Positions 53,637 through 62,930 of a DNA stretch of 64,000 nt are shown here, piece by piece; the stretch's first letter is position 1, and each line of letters starts with the position of its first letter. Origin of the DNA: Bacteroides pyogenes. Its GTDB lineage: Bacteria > Bacteroidota > Bacteroidia > Bacteroidales > Bacteroidaceae. The notes under the pieces were generated by a model. That model was not told the DNA's origin, did not search any database, and saw only the letters and a program-made list of their open reading frames with translations. The DNA lies in NCBI RefSeq assembly GCF_014196225.1, contig NZ_JACIDI010000004.1, forward strand, positions 173,546-237,545, given 5' to 3'. Made by a program: the position numbers and the translations under genes.

Positions 53637-53881
53637 GGTTGAATTCATCATACTTTTATATTTATAGGGTTAGTTAATTATTCCTTAATTATAATTCACA
53701 AATTACGCAAAGAAGATTGAGTTAGCAAAATGTTTTTTAAAAAAAGTTCGGCTCCTTTGCAACTTTTCGTATATTGCTTTCGTCTAATGGGAAAGTTGAC
53801 AACTCTCATGCACATACTGAAGTGCAGATTGCCGAACTTTGAAAAACATACGGATAAAAGATATCTAAAAGCTTAAAAATA

Positions 53882-54598
53882 ATGATTCATCTGACAGGCA
53901 TCAACAAAACCTATTATAACGGTGCTCCTCTGCATGTGCTCAAGGGCATCGATCTCGAAATCGGGCGGGGTGAGTTTGTTTCGATTATGGGGGCTTCGGG
54001 CTCCGGGAAATCGACCTTGCTCAATATACTGGGGATATTGGATAATTACGATACCGGTGATTACTGCCTGAACGGCGTACTGATCAAAAACCTGAGCGAG
54101 ACGAGAGCGGCGGAGTACCGCAACCGGATGATAGGTTTTATCTTTCAGTCGTTCAACCTGATTCCTTTCAAAGATGCGGTGGAGAATGTGGCGCTTCCCC
54201 TGTTCTATCAGGGAATGAGACGCAAGAAGCGGAATATGCTGGCATTGGAATACCTCGACCGGCTGGGCTTGAAAGACTGGGCGCATCACATGCCCAACGA
54301 GATGAGCGGAGGACAGAAACAGCGTGTAGCCATTGCACGGGCGTTGATTACGCAGCCGCAAATCATCCTTGCCGACGAACCGACCGGAGCGTTGGACAGC
54401 AAGACTTCGGGAGAGGTGATGCAGATATTGAAAGATTTGCACCGAACCGGGATGACCATCGTAGTGGTGACTCATGAAAGCGGAGTGGCCAACGAGACGG
54501 ACCGCATTATCCACATCAAAGACGGTATCATCGAACGGATAGAAGAGAACTCCGCGCACGACTCTTCTCCTTTCGGAGCTGGCGGGTTGATGAAATAG
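53882..54598 (+). CDS. ABC transporter ATPase (MacB/LolD type)
   Basis: A 238-residue ATPase with Walker A GASGSGKST, signature MSGGQKQRVAIARAL, Walker B IILADEPTGALD and the switch histidine in VVTHESGV. ATPases of this class work with FtsX/MacB-fold permeases that couple ATP use to movement of periplasmic substrates, not transport across the inner membrane. Two such permeases, an adaptor and a TolC-type channel are encoded next, making a MacAB-TolC-like efflux or secretion system. A 168-base gap separates it from the next gene, longer than the other gaps in this operon. Confidence 0.93.
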   Translation: MIHLTGINKTYYNGAPLHVLKGIDLEIGRGEFVSIMGASGSGKSTLLNILGILDNYDTGDYCLNGVLIKNLSETRAAEYRNRMIGFIFQSFNLIPFKDAVENVALPLFYQGMRRKKRNMLALEYLDRLGLKDWAHHMPNEMSGGQKQRVAIARALITQPQIILADEPTGALDSKTSGEVMQILKDLHRTGMTIVVVTHESGVANETDRIIHIKDGIIERIEENSAHDSSPFGAGGLMK

Positions 54599-54766
54599 CG
54601 CGAGCCCGCATCTGCATGAATAGGAAAAAGCAGACGGGAGTTCAGCGGGGTCGATGAGAGAAGATGAAGCTGCATCCGTTCCAAAGGAATGGGTTTCATG
54701 AGTCGATAAAAACCGGGCCGGAAGGTGCGGACTAGTTTGAAAACAGAAAATCACAGAAAAATCGAA

Positions 54767-56026
54767 ATGATAGACCTTTGGCAAGAAATATTCAGTACGA
54801 TCCGGAGAAACAAGCTGCGGACATTCCTCACGGGGTTTGCCGTGGCATGGGGAATCTTCATGCTGATTGTGTTGCTCGGAGCGGGAAACGGGTTGATTCA
54901 TGCGTTCGAAGAATCTTCTTCGGAGCGTGCGATGAACTCCATCAAGATTTATCCCGGCACAACTACCAGGTCTTATGACGGATTGAAGGAAGGAAGATTC
55001 ATCCGGCTCGACAATAAAGACCTGAACGCGACTTCCGAGCACTTCCCCGACCATGTGATCAAGGCGGGCGGCATTGTCTGGCAGGGCAGTGTGAACCTGA
55101 GTTTCGGTTCCGAATACGTAAGCCTCGATCTTGGAGGAGTTTTCCCGAATTATACGGAGGTGGAAGCGGTAAAGATTATCGAGGGGCGGTTCATCAACGA
55201 AGTAGACATCAAAGAGCGCCGGAAGGTGGCGGTGATACATAAGAAAACTGCGGAAATTCTGTTCGGCAAGGCGCGTGTCGAGCCTGTGGGGCAGACGGTG
55301 AATGCGGGCAGCGTTACTTACCGGATAGTGGGCATCTATGACGATAAGGGCGACAGCGGAGACAGAGACGCTTATATCCCTTTCACTACCTTGCAGACCA
55401 TTTATAACAAAGGGGACAAGCTGAGCAATATAGTGATGACCACCAAAGGGCTGGAATCGGTAGAGCAGAACGAGGCTTTCGAAACGCGGTATCGCAAAGT
55501 GATTGCCGCCAACCATCGCTTCGACCCTGCCGACAAGAGCGCGCTGTGGATCTGGAATCGGTTTACGCAATACCTGCAACAGCAAAAAGGAATGGGGATA
55601 TTGCGCACGGCTATTTGGGTGATCGGTATCTTTACACTGTTGAGCGGCATTGTAGGGGTATCCAACATCATGCTGATCACCGTGAAAGAGCGTACGCGCG
55701 AATTCGGCATCCGCAAGGCGCTTGGCGCCAAACCTTTCTCGATTCTCCGACTCATTATCGTAGAGAGCGTAACCATCACCACGATTTTCGGATACGTCGG
55801 TATGGTAGCGGGTATCGGCGCAACGGAGTGGATGAACAATGTTTTCGGCAAGCAGACAATGGATACGGGAATGTGGACGACAACGGTCTTTCTCGATCCG
55901 ACGGTCGATTTGAGAATTGCGGTACAGGCCACCTTGACACTGATTATAGCCGGCACGCTGGCGGGATTGTTCCCTGCGAGGAAAGCTGCGAGAATCCGGC
56001 CGATTGAAGCATTAAGGGCCGATTAG
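54767..56026 (+). CDS. MacB-like ABC permease 1 (FtsX fold)
   Basis: A 419-residue permease. The N-terminal membrane helix (FLTGFAVAWGIFMLIVLLGA) is followed by a large periplasmic domain of about 230 residues and three C-terminal membrane helices of the FtsX family, with the conserved block SGIVGVSNIMLITVKERTRE (split as SGIVGVSNIML, ITVKERTREFGIRKALGA). The start at 54767 (MIDLWQEIF) fits the family; an ATG 14 codons earlier adds an unrelated leader. It is paired with a second, similar permease 12 bases downstream; together they would form a heterodimer. Confidence 0.92.
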   Translation: MIDLWQEIFSTIRRNKLRTFLTGFAVAWGIFMLIVLLGAGNGLIHAFEESSSERAMNSIKIYPGTTTRSYDGLKEGRFIRLDNKDLNATSEHFPDHVIKAGGIVWQGSVNLSFGSEYVSLDLGGVFPNYTEVEAVKIIEGRFINEVDIKERRKVAVIHKKTAEILFGKARVEPVGQTVNAGSVTYRIVGIYDDKGDSGDRDAYIPFTTLQTIYNKGDKLSNIVMTTKGLESVEQNEAFETRYRKVIAANHRFDPADKSALWIWNRFTQYLQQQKGMGILRTAIWVIGIFTLLSGIVGVSNIMLITVKERTREFGIRKALGAKPFSILRLIIVESVTITTIFGYVGMVAGIGATEWMNNVFGKQTMDTGMWTTTVFLDPTVDLRIAVQATLTLIIAGTLAGLFPARKAARIRPIEALRAD

Positions 56027-56038
56027 TTCGAAAGCAGT

Positions 56039-57280
56039 ATGAAAATAGACAGAGATACATTCGAGGAAATTCTCCTCACCATTACGAGAAACAAAACGCG
56101 AAGCCTGCTGACGGCTTTCGGCGTGTTCTGGGGCATCTTTATGCTTGTGGCTCTTATCGGGGGCGGACAGGGAATGCAAGACATGATGAAGAAAAACTTC
56201 GAAGGGTTTGCCACGAACTCAGGCTTTCTGGCTGCCCGGAGAACAGGCGAGGCGTACAAAGGGTTCCGCAAAGGACGTTGGTGGGAATTGGAAACGGCGG
56301 ATATCGAACGGATCCGCTCGCAGGTGAAAGAGGTGGATGTCATTACCCCGAGCGTATCGAGTTGGGGAGGTAAAGCGGTGTATCAAGAGAAGAAATACGA
56401 TTGCAACGTAAAGGGACTGTATCCCGATTATCTTCATATCGAACCGCAGGATATGAGGTACGGACGGTATATCAACGACGTGGATATCCATGAGGCGCGT
56501 AAAGTCTGTGTGATCGGGAAGCGGGTATATGAAAGCCTTTTCAACCCGGGTGAGGATCCTTGCGGCAAGTATATACGGTTGGACGGCATCTATTACCGCG
56601 TTATCGGCATGTCTGCTTCCGAAGGGAATATGAGCATACAAGGGCGGGCTTCGGAAGCGGTGGTTCTCCCTTTTACCACTATGCAGCAGACGTATAATCT
56701 GGGAAGCCGGATAGATGTGCTTTGCTTCACCGTGAAGCGGGGTGTGAAGGTGTCTGATGTGCAGCCCGGGATGGAACAGATCATCAAAAAAGCGCATTAC
56801 ATCGCTCCGGATGACAAGCAGGCGCTCATGTATCTGAATGCCGAAGCCATGTTCTCGATGGTCGATAACCTGTTTACCGGTATCCGGATATTGATCTGGA
56901 TGGTGGGGATGGGGACATTGCTGGCAGGAGCCATCGGCGTGTCGAACATTATGATGGTGACCGTGAAAGAACGCACGACCGAAATCGGTATCCGCCGTGC
57001 CATCGGAGCGCGCCCGAAGGATATATTGCAGCAGATTCTTTCCGAAAGCATCGTGCTCACTACTATCGCAGGCATGTGCGGCATCTCCTTTGCCGTGATG
57101 GTGCTGCATGTGGTAGAGATGAATGCCAATGCCGGCGGCGGAACGGCAAGGTTTCAGGTCGGCTTCGGGCTGGCGGTGGGAACCTGCATCCTTCTTATCG
57201 CGTTGGGGATGCTGGCGGGATTGGCGCCTGCCTACCGCGCAATGGCGGTGAAGCCGATTGACGCGATCAGAGACGAATAA
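56039..57280 (+). CDS. MacB-like ABC permease 2 (FtsX fold)
   Basis: A 413-residue paralogue of the preceding permease, with the same order: one N-terminal helix (LLTAFGVFWGIFMLVALIGG), a periplasmic MacB-type domain, then three helices with IGVSNIMMVTVKERTTEIGI, RRAIGARPKDIL and PAYRAMAVKPIDAIRDE at the end. MacB itself is a homodimer fused to its ATPase; here the ATPase and two permeases are separate, as often in Bacteroidetes. It is followed after 22 bases by the adaptor gene. Confidence 0.92.
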   Translation: MKIDRDTFEEILLTITRNKTRSLLTAFGVFWGIFMLVALIGGGQGMQDMMKKNFEGFATNSGFLAARRTGEAYKGFRKGRWWELETADIERIRSQVKEVDVITPSVSSWGGKAVYQEKKYDCNVKGLYPDYLHIEPQDMRYGRYINDVDIHEARKVCVIGKRVYESLFNPGEDPCGKYIRLDGIYYRVIGMSASEGNMSIQGRASEAVVLPFTTMQQTYNLGSRIDVLCFTVKRGVKVSDVQPGMEQIIKKAHYIAPDDKQALMYLNAEAMFSMVDNLFTGIRILIWMVGMGTLLAGAIGVSNIMMVTVKERTTEIGIRRAIGARPKDILQQILSESIVLTTIAGMCGISFAVMVLHVVEMNANAGGGTARFQVGFGLAVGTCILLIALGMLAGLAPAYRAMAVKPIDAIRDE

Positions 57281-57302
57281 TTCAAAATAACAACAATAGT
57301 AT

Positions 57303-58412
57303 ATGAAAAAGTATTTGAAAATCGCAATCCTGGTAATTATGGCTCTTGTTCTTGTATGGACATTTGTTTTCCTTTATCAGAAGTCACGCCCTAAGGTGAC
57401 GGTGTATGAGACTGTGACGCCGGAAGTGGCGGATCTGGAAAAAACGACGGTTGCTACGGGAAAGGTGGAGCCGAGAGATGAAATCCTGATTAAGCCGCAG
57501 ATTTCCGGAATTATTGCCGAAGTGTATAAGGAAGCGGGACAAAGCGTGAGGAAAGGGGAGGTGATAGCCAAGGTGAAAGTGATTCCCGAGCTTGGACAAC
57601 TCAATGCGGCGGAAAGCCGTGTGCGGCTGGCAGAGATAAACTCGGCTCAGGCAGAGACGGAGTTTGCCCGCATCAAGAAGCTGTACGATGACCAACTGAT
57701 CAGCAGGGAGGAATACGAAAAGGGCGAAGTAGCTGTGAAGCAGTCGCGCGAAGAAAAGCAAACGGCAAAGGATAATCTCGAAATCATTAAAGAAGGGATT
57801 ACGAAAAGCAACGCGTCGATCAGCAGTACGATGATTCGCTCGACCATCGACGGGCTGATACTGGATGTGCCGGTGAAGGCGGGCAATTCGGTGATCATGA
57901 GCAATACGTTCAACGACGGTACTACCATTGCTTCGGTGGCAAACATGAACGATCTCATTTTTCGCGGCAACATCGACGAGACGGAGGTCGGGCGCATTCA
58001 TGAACGGATGCCCGTGAAGCTTTCCATCGGCGCTTTGCAGAAACTGAACTTCAATGCGACGCTCGAATATATCTCGCCCAAAGGAGTGGAGACAAACGGA
58101 GCCAATCTGTTCGAAATCAAGGCGGCTATTGCTGTTCCCGATTCGGTGCAGATAAGAGCGGGCTATTCGGCCAATGCCGAAATCGTGTTGCTGCGGGCGG
58201 AGAAAGTACTGGCAATACCCGAAAGCTGTGTGGAGTTCAGCGGAGACTCTACGTTTGTGTACGTCATGACGGACTCCGTGCCTTCGCAGGTGTTCAGGCG
58301 TACTCAAGTGACAACGGGAATGAGCGACGGCATCAAAATAGAGATTAAAAAGGGAGTGACTGCCAAAGATAAAATACGAGGAGCGGAGAAGAAAAAACCA
58401 ACCAATCATTAA
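57303..58412 (+). CDS. Periplasmic adaptor protein (MacA/HlyD family)
   Basis: A 369-residue membrane-fusion protein: an N-terminal anchor (YLKIAILVIMALVLVWTFVF), a lipoyl half (ATGKVEPRDEILIKPQISG, then IIAEVYKEAGQSVRKGEVIA), a coiled-coil hairpin at about residues 105-165, the second lipoyl half (MIRSTIDGLILDVPVKAGNS) and beta-barrel domains. It bridges the inner-membrane permeases to the TolC-like channel encoded next. Its stop codon lies inside the first copy of a 59-base tandem duplication that ends within the channel gene. Confidence 0.92.
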   Translation: MKKYLKIAILVIMALVLVWTFVFLYQKSRPKVTVYETVTPEVADLEKTTVATGKVEPRDEILIKPQISGIIAEVYKEAGQSVRKGEVIAKVKVIPELGQLNAAESRVRLAEINSAQAETEFARIKKLYDDQLISREEYEKGEVAVKQSREEKQTAKDNLEIIKEGITKSNASISSTMIRSTIDGLILDVPVKAGNSVIMSNTFNDGTTIASVANMNDLIFRGNIDETEVGRIHERMPVKLSIGALQKLNFNATLEYISPKGVETNGANLFEIKAAIAVPDSVQIRAGYSANAEIVLLRAEKVLAIPESCVEFSGDSTFVYVMTDSVPSQVFRRTQVTTGMSDGIKIEIKKGVTAKDKIRGAEKKKPTNH

Positions 58413-58522
58413 ACTGATTTCGATGATAATATTTAATTTGACTTTAAAAGGAACCCGAAACTTCTCATTAAACTGATTTCGATGATAATATTTAATTTGA
58501 CTTTAAAAGGAACCCGAAACTT
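58407..58522 (+). repeat. 59-base tandem duplication across the adaptor/TolC junction
   Basis: Sequence from 58407 is repeated from 58466 with no differences over 57 bases (CATTAAACTGATTTCGATGA ... GGAACCCGAAACTTC). Each copy carries the ATG of MIIFNLTLKGTRNF. In the first copy (ATG at 58423) the frame ends after 17 codons; only the second ATG (58482) opens the channel gene, because 59 is not a multiple of three. The lack of any mismatch suggests a recent event. Confidence 0.93.
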
Positions 58523-59885
58523 CCTGAGGCGGGAGAAAGCCGCTGCGGCAAAACTTTTCTCTTTCGTCTTCACTGCTCTCTTGTTGAGTGGAGCGGGATT
58601 GTGTTACGGACAGGAACCGACCGACCGGGGGCAAGTGTGGTCGTTGCGTCGGTGCATCGACTATGCCATTGAGCATAATTTGCGGATTCGTCAGTCGGCG
58701 AATGCGGCGGAGCAGAATAAAGTAGATGTGAATACGGCTAAATGGGCACGCTTGCCGAATGTAAACGGCACTGCAAGTCAGAACTGGAGCTGGGGGCGAT
58801 CGCCTTCTCCCGTGGATAACTCTTATCGCGACATAAACAGCGCCAATACAAACTTCAGCGTAGGGGCGAACGTTCCTCTCTTTACGGGGTTGCAGCTCTC
58901 CAATCAGTACACGCTTGCCAAGCTGAATCTGGCAGCTGCCATCGAAGACTTGAACAAGGCGAAAGAGGATATAGCGATCAATGTTACCTCCGCTTATCTG
59001 CAGGTGCTTTTCAATATGGAGCTGAGTAAAGTGGCAAAGCAACAAGTGGAGATGAGTGCCGAGCAGCAGAAGCGTATCGAGGGACTCTATGAGGTGGGAA
59101 AAGCTGCTGCTCCCGATGTGGCGGAAGCAAAGGCCCGTGTGGCGCAGGATGAGATGACGGCGGTTCAGGCGGACAATGCTTATAGGCTTTCGCTGCTGGA
59201 GTTGAGTCAGCTGCTGGAACTTTCCACGCCCGAAAGGTTGGTACTCGAAAGTCCGGAAGAGGAGTTGGAGCTTTTGCCTCTGACTCAGCCGGATGACATC
59301 TATGCGCAGGCTCTGACTTTCAAACCGGGTGTGAAAGCGGCGGAATACCGTTTGCAGGGAAGTGTTAACCGTATTCGTATTGCTCAGTCGCAACTGTATC
59401 CCCATCTTTCTTTCGGTGCGGGACTGGGCACGAACTATTATACCGTGAATGGAAAATCGGAGAAAGGTTTCGGCAGCCAGATGAAGAACAACCTGAACAA
59501 ATATGTCGGTTTCAGCCTGAGCATACCTGTCTTCAATCGGTTCGCTACCCGGAATCAGGTGCGTGCGGCACGTTTGCAGCAAGCCAATCTCGCTCTGGAA
59601 CTGGATCACACCAAGAAGGCGCTTTATAAAGAGATTCAGCAGGCGTGGTACAATGCGGTGGCTGCGGAGGGCAAGTATGCGGCCGGCGAGGCGGCGGTAA
59701 AAGCCAATCAGGAATCGTTCCGCCTGGTGAATGAAAAGTATAATCAAGGCAAGGCTACTTCGATAGAGTTCAACGAGGCGAAGCTGAATCTCACCAAAGC
59801 CCTTTCGGATCGCCTGCAAGCCAAGTACGACTATTTGTTCCGGACTAAGATACTCGATTTCTATAAAGGCAAGGCCATTGAATGA
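58482..59885 (+). CDS. TolC-family outer-membrane channel
   Basis: A 467-residue exported protein with a long polar leader of about 24 residues before its hydrophobic signal core (LFSFVFTALLLSGAGLCYG). The mature part is TolC-like, starting WSLRRCIDYAIEHNLRIRQS, with alternating helical and strand segments and two internal repeats (ALTFKPGVKAAEYRLQGSVN in the second). It would complete the tripartite pump. The leader is partly made of the 59-base duplicated segment; an alternative start inside it cannot be excluded. Last gene of the five-gene efflux operon. Confidence 0.9.
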   Translation: MIIFNLTLKGTRNFLRREKAAAAKLFSFVFTALLLSGAGLCYGQEPTDRGQVWSLRRCIDYAIEHNLRIRQSANAAEQNKVDVNTAKWARLPNVNGTASQNWSWGRSPSPVDNSYRDINSANTNFSVGANVPLFTGLQLSNQYTLAKLNLAAAIEDLNKAKEDIAINVTSAYLQVLFNMELSKVAKQQVEMSAEQQKRIEGLYEVGKAAAPDVAEAKARVAQDEMTAVQADNAYRLSLLELSQLLELSTPERLVLESPEEELELLPLTQPDDIYAQALTFKPGVKAAEYRLQGSVNRIRIAQSQLYPHLSFGAGLGTNYYTVNGKSEKGFGSQMKNNLNKYVGFSLSIPVFNRFATRNQVRAARLQQANLALELDHTKKALYKEIQQAWYNAVAAEGKYAAGEAAVKANQESFRLVNEKYNQGKATSIEFNEAKLNLTKALSDRLQAKYDYLFRTKILDFYKGKAIE

Positions 59886-59959
59886 AACAAGTTTTCCGGC
59901 GATTCTTTGTATTCGGAAGCTGAAATAGTGAATCCGCTTCTGACGGGTATGTTCGAACC

Positions 59960-60175
59960 GTGCCTTTCGGCTTCATTCAAGCCGGCGGTACTCACGCGAT
60001 TACGCATCGGTTCACTACCGAAAAGGTCTATAATGCCATTCGCCGTGTCGATCCCGATGCGGAGATCACGAAACGACAAATACATGAAGCCATGTGCCGG
60101 AGAGGCCGTCGTTATCCCAACCTTCCCGGTTCGGTCGGCTTCAATTTCCGTTGGATGCTTGTATTCAAGCAATAA
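59960..60175 (+). pseudogene. Possible remnant of a small gene, GTG start or truncated 5' end
   Basis: An open frame with coding-like codon use encodes about 71 residues ending KVYNAIRRVDPDAEITKRQI, then HEAMCRRGRRYPNLPGSVGF and NFRWMLVFKQ before TAA. The only in-frame start is GTG at 59960, and a TGA lies 13 codons upstream of it. I do not recognise the family. It could be a genuine short protein or the 3' end of a decayed gene. The flanking bases 59886-59959 show nothing else. Confidence 0.35.
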
Positions 60176-60207
60176 TTTGTAATTCTCATTCGCTTTACTT
60201 ATTTTTG
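60176..60207 (+). promoter_or_regulatory. Promoter for the 51-residue membrane protein
   Basis: TTTG (60176-60179), a 20-base spacer, and TATTTTTG (60200-60207), an exact TAnnTTTG. The ATG follows 23 bases later. Confidence 0.75.
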
Positions 60208-60230
60208 AATACACGAAAGCAATTCTCATT

Positions 60231-60386
60231 ATGGAAGCCTTTTATTTTATCTACATGATTATCGCCCTTCTTCTCATGCCGGTATTAGTCAAGGAGGGTG
60301 GTACCGTATATAAGATGCTCTACCTCATCGTTGCTTTGGGCATTCCTTTCTTCGGCATATACGTTTGGTGGCGTATGCGAAGATAG
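60231..60386 (+). CDS. 51-residue two-span membrane protein
   Basis: A short frame beginning MEAFYFIYMIIALLLMPVLV and ending IPFFGIYVWWRMRR. It has two hydrophobic segments joined by a short polar turn (KEGGTVYK) and a basic, tryptophan-containing end, a typical small inner-membrane protein. The promoter 23 bases upstream and the strong terminator at 60584-60636 bracket it as its own transcription unit. Function unknown; I recognise no family. Confidence 0.65.
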   Translation: MEAFYFIYMIIALLLMPVLVKEGGTVYKMLYLIVALGIPFFGIYVWWRMRR

Positions 60387-60460
60387 CAGGTTCTCCTTTC
60401 CGCATTGCCCGGCCGACCGTATATTGGCTGAAAAAACAGCGAATATATGGCTACCGGACA

Positions 60461-60580
60461 ATGATTAAAAAAGAGTTTATCCACCAGACTATCTCCTACG
60501 GATTACGTGAGATATATTCCATACAGGCAGAAGTCATTACTTCCGAACTGACGACCTTCAGCGGCAATCTTTCCACATAG
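60461..60580 (+). CDS. Possible 39-residue protein in the same small unit
   Basis: ATG at 60461 opens 39 codons (MIKKEFIHQTISYGLREIYS, then IQAEVITSELTTFSGNLST) with coding-like codon use, ending just before the terminator stem. It may be a second small protein of the unit or a relic of a longer gene. No family is recognised and support is weak. Confidence 0.3.
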   Translation: MIKKEFIHQTISYGLREIYSIQAEVITSELTTFSGNLST

Positions 60581-60583
60581 ACT

Positions 60584-60636
60584 GTAAAAGCCGTTTCAGC
60601 TTGAGGATGGTAAGTTGAAACGGCTTTTACTTTTAT
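60584..60636 (+). terminator. Intrinsic terminator, 15-pair perfect stem
   Basis: GTAAAAGCCGTTTCA (60584-60598) pairs with TGAAACGGCTTTTAC (60616-60630) around a 17-base loop and is followed by TTTTAT. Confidence 0.85.
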
Positions 60637-60721
60637 AGTCGGCCGGGATTAATGGTATTTTATGATGTTTTTGCAAACATAACTGTAATTTCCCTCGTTA
60701 CTATTGAAAGAGATTACGAAT

Positions 60722-61750
60722 ATGAAACGTTTAATGATTGCAATGCTTTTACTGATGAGTAATGTGTTGCCGGGAATTACCAAACCAATGGAAAAACAAT
60801 CGGAAATCTATTTTGCAGGCGGGTGTTTCTGGGGAACGGAACACTTCCTGAAGCAAATCAGAGGGGTGGAAAGCACCCAAGTGGGGTATGCCAACAGCCG
60901 GGTGGCTAACCCGAGTTATGAACAAGTATGCACGGGCGAAACTAATGCCGCCGAGGCGGTGAAAGTAGTGTATGACGCGGAGATGGTGAAGTTAAGCTTG
61001 TTGCTCGAGCTTTACTTCCAAACCATCGACCCTACCAGCATAAACCGGCAGGGAAACGACCGCGGGAGCCAGTACCGGACGGGTATTTACTATACGGATG
61101 AGGCTGACCTCCCTGTGGTGAAAGCCGCTTTGCAGAATCTCGCCACGCGCTATACAGCGCCTGTCGTCGTTGAGGTGGAACGACTGAAGAACTTTTATCC
61201 GGCGGAAGAATATCATCAGGACTATCTGGACAAAAATCCTACGGGGTACTGCCATATCAATCCCGCTTTGTTTGCTCTTGCGAAGAAAGCCAATGCGCCG
61301 GTTGCCAAGACTTATAAGAAGCCCGATGACGCAACTTTGCGCCGCACGCTGACTGCCGAACAGTATGCCGTGACGCAGCAGAATGCCACAGAACGCGCTT
61401 TCCGCAACGAATATTGGGATGAGCATCGCCCCGGCATTTATGTGGACATCACTACCGGAGAGCCTTTGTTCGTTTCTACCGATAAGTTCGATTCGGGGTG
61501 CGGATGGCCCAGCTTTTCCAAACCTATTGACAAGGAGCTGATCGAGGAGAAAAAGGATACTTCGCACGGAATGATACGTACGGAGGTGCGCAGCAAAACC
61601 GGTGATGCCCATCTGGGGCATGTGTTTACCGACGGCCCGATGGACAGAGGCGGACTTCGTTATTGTATCAACAGCGCTTCGCTCCGCTTTATCCCGAAAG
61701 AGAAAATGCAGGAAGAGGGTTATGGGGAATACCTGTATCTGGTAAAATGA
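60722..61750 (+). CDS. msrAB: Exported peptide methionine sulfoxide reductase MsrA-MsrB fusion
   Basis: A 342-residue fusion that repairs both S and R methionine sulfoxide. After a signal-like segment ([17 protein letters not shown]), the MsrA half opens with [14 protein letters not shown] (active Cys) and holds QYRTGIYY; the MsrB half has [13 protein letters not shown] and [13 protein letters not shown] (active Cys). The zinc-binding CxxC pairs found in many MsrB proteins are missing ([11 protein letters not shown] at that point), as is common in fused forms. Export implies repair of envelope proteins. The start at 60722 was chosen over one six codons upstream because it begins the signal segment. 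Confidence 0.95.
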   Translation: MKRLMIAMLLLMSNVLPGITKPMEKQSEIYFAGGCFWGTEHFLKQIRGVESTQVGYANSRVANPSYEQVCTGETNAAEAVKVVYDAEMVKLSLLLELYFQTIDPTSINRQGNDRGSQYRTGIYYTDEADLPVVKAALQNLATRYTAPVVVEVERLKNFYPAEEYHQDYLDKNPTGYCHINPALFALAKKANAPVAKTYKKPDDATLRRTLTAEQYAVTQQNATERAFRNEYWDEHRPGIYVDITTGEPLFVSTDKFDSGCGWPSFSKPIDKELIEEKKDTSHGMIRTEVRSKTGDAHLGHVFTDGPMDRGGLRYCINSASLRFIPKEKMQEEGYGEYLYLVK

Positions 61751-61770
61751 CGTGTAGGATGAAGGCGTTG

Positions 61771-62100
61771 TTTACACTACGGTTGGCTTGAAAAAGAAGA
61801 AAATCGAAGCTGTTGATAAAGAAAACCGATGTGTTTTACACTACGATTGGCTTAAAAAAGAAGCCGGGCAGAGTTGCTTCCATTAGGCTTGGTGGTTATT
61901 TCAGCAGGTCGATGCCATCAACAATCAAGCCACGAAGGCTTTCTTGGGAGCTGAGTTGCCCGGTCATCATTACAAGAACTCGACTCTAACAGGTAAATGC
62001 TTTGCATATCGGTTCTCATCGAAGCTATTTTGCCGGGGATAGACAATCTTATTTTCTGAAATGTTTTACATATCGGTTCCCATCGTACTTGTCCAAATAG
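61771..62100. repeat. Degenerate tandem repeats with a 64-base step
   Basis: TTTACACTACGGTTGGCTTG at 61771 recurs at 61835 (TTTACACTACGATTGGCTTA), and CATATCGGTTCTCATCG at 62005 recurs at 62069 (CATATCGGTTCCCATCG), both at 64 bases. AAATGCTTTG/AAATGTTTTA and GAAAAAGAAG-type words recur between them, suggesting an older array of about six units. The 61751-62426 spacer holds no supported gene. Confidence 0.65.
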
Positions 62101-62426
62101 GCTCTTAACAGAAAACCGGGGCGGCTTATTTTCATGGGCTTGACACATCTTTTTTATTTAGTAAGTCGATGCCATATCCGGGACAGAAAATCGAGACAGA
62201 CTTATTCTCATGAGCGATATTATAATAACAATCCCCCTTATTTATTCTTTTTTAGACGAAAAGAGCTGAATAAGAGGGATTTCTTCCAAAGAGGCTTCGG
62301 CTTTTAAAGCTTTTCATTCTCGAATATTACTTCGGTCCGCCTTCCTTTGTTTCAAGAGAAAACCGTGCGGTGCGGACCTTCGTTTTGAAGACTTTCCGGC
62401 TTTGCTTTGCCCCGTTCGGCTATAAA

Positions 62427-62930
62427 TCAATTAATCTTAAGAGAGAGCAGAGTTTCACAACTCTGTTGTTGAGGAAAAGCTATTGCTTGCTTTGGTTTAT
62501 CGTTTTTCCATTGGTAATTCACGCAGGCCACCGGTATATTATTTTCGTTGAGCTCATATACGCTTTTCTCCACTTGGGCATCGTAGGCTTTGTGCGCTTC
62601 GTTCCAACGGGCGTATGTCAGAGTGATTTGCCCGTCAGAATAGGTGTAGTCTATTTTGAAGTACGGACTCCATTTCTCGCGTCTGGAATCCCATTTGAAG
62701 GCTTCCTTGGATGTCATTCGTTTTTGTTCGTCGTAAGTGAAATCATACTTCATGTGACGGTAGAGCGATCCGTCTAATCTGTAAATAACTTTCGATACGA
62801 TGAGGTCGCCTTGCTTTTCTTCATTCGTGATGAAGTTGCCGCTTTCTTGTGCGTTCAGTCCCGTATAGCTGAAACTTGCAATTAAGATTCCCAATAGAAT
62901 CGTGATTCTGGATAAAAAACTCTTTTTCAT
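62427..62930 (-). CDS. Secreted DUF3836-like protein
   Basis: A 167-residue exported protein (signal ITILLGILIASFSYTGLNAQ). The mature part has repeated YxxDxxxR strand motifs (VIYRLDGSLYRHMKYDFTYD, EQKRMTSKEAFKWDSRREKW, YFKIDYTYSDGQITLTYARW), the pattern of DUF3836 proteins, a Bacteroides family of small secreted proteins with no established function. It stands alone; no promoter box was recognised. Confidence 0.7.
   Translation of the reverse strand: MKKSFLSRITILLGILIASFSYTGLNAQESGNFITNEEKQGDLIVSKVIYRLDGSLYRHMKYDFTYDEQKRMTSKEAFKWDSRREKWSPYFKIDYTYSDGQITLTYARWNEAHKAYDAQVEKSVYELNENNIPVACVNYQWKNDKPKQAIAFPQQQSCETLLSLKIN

Noticed and set aside
53873..55585. 570-codon minus-strand frame across the ABC ATPase and first permease
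   Set aside because: It crosses two well-supported plus-strand genes and has no family resemblance.
58503..59819. 438-codon frame antisense to the TolC-like gene
   Set aside because: No domain; the sense strand has a full TolC-family protein.
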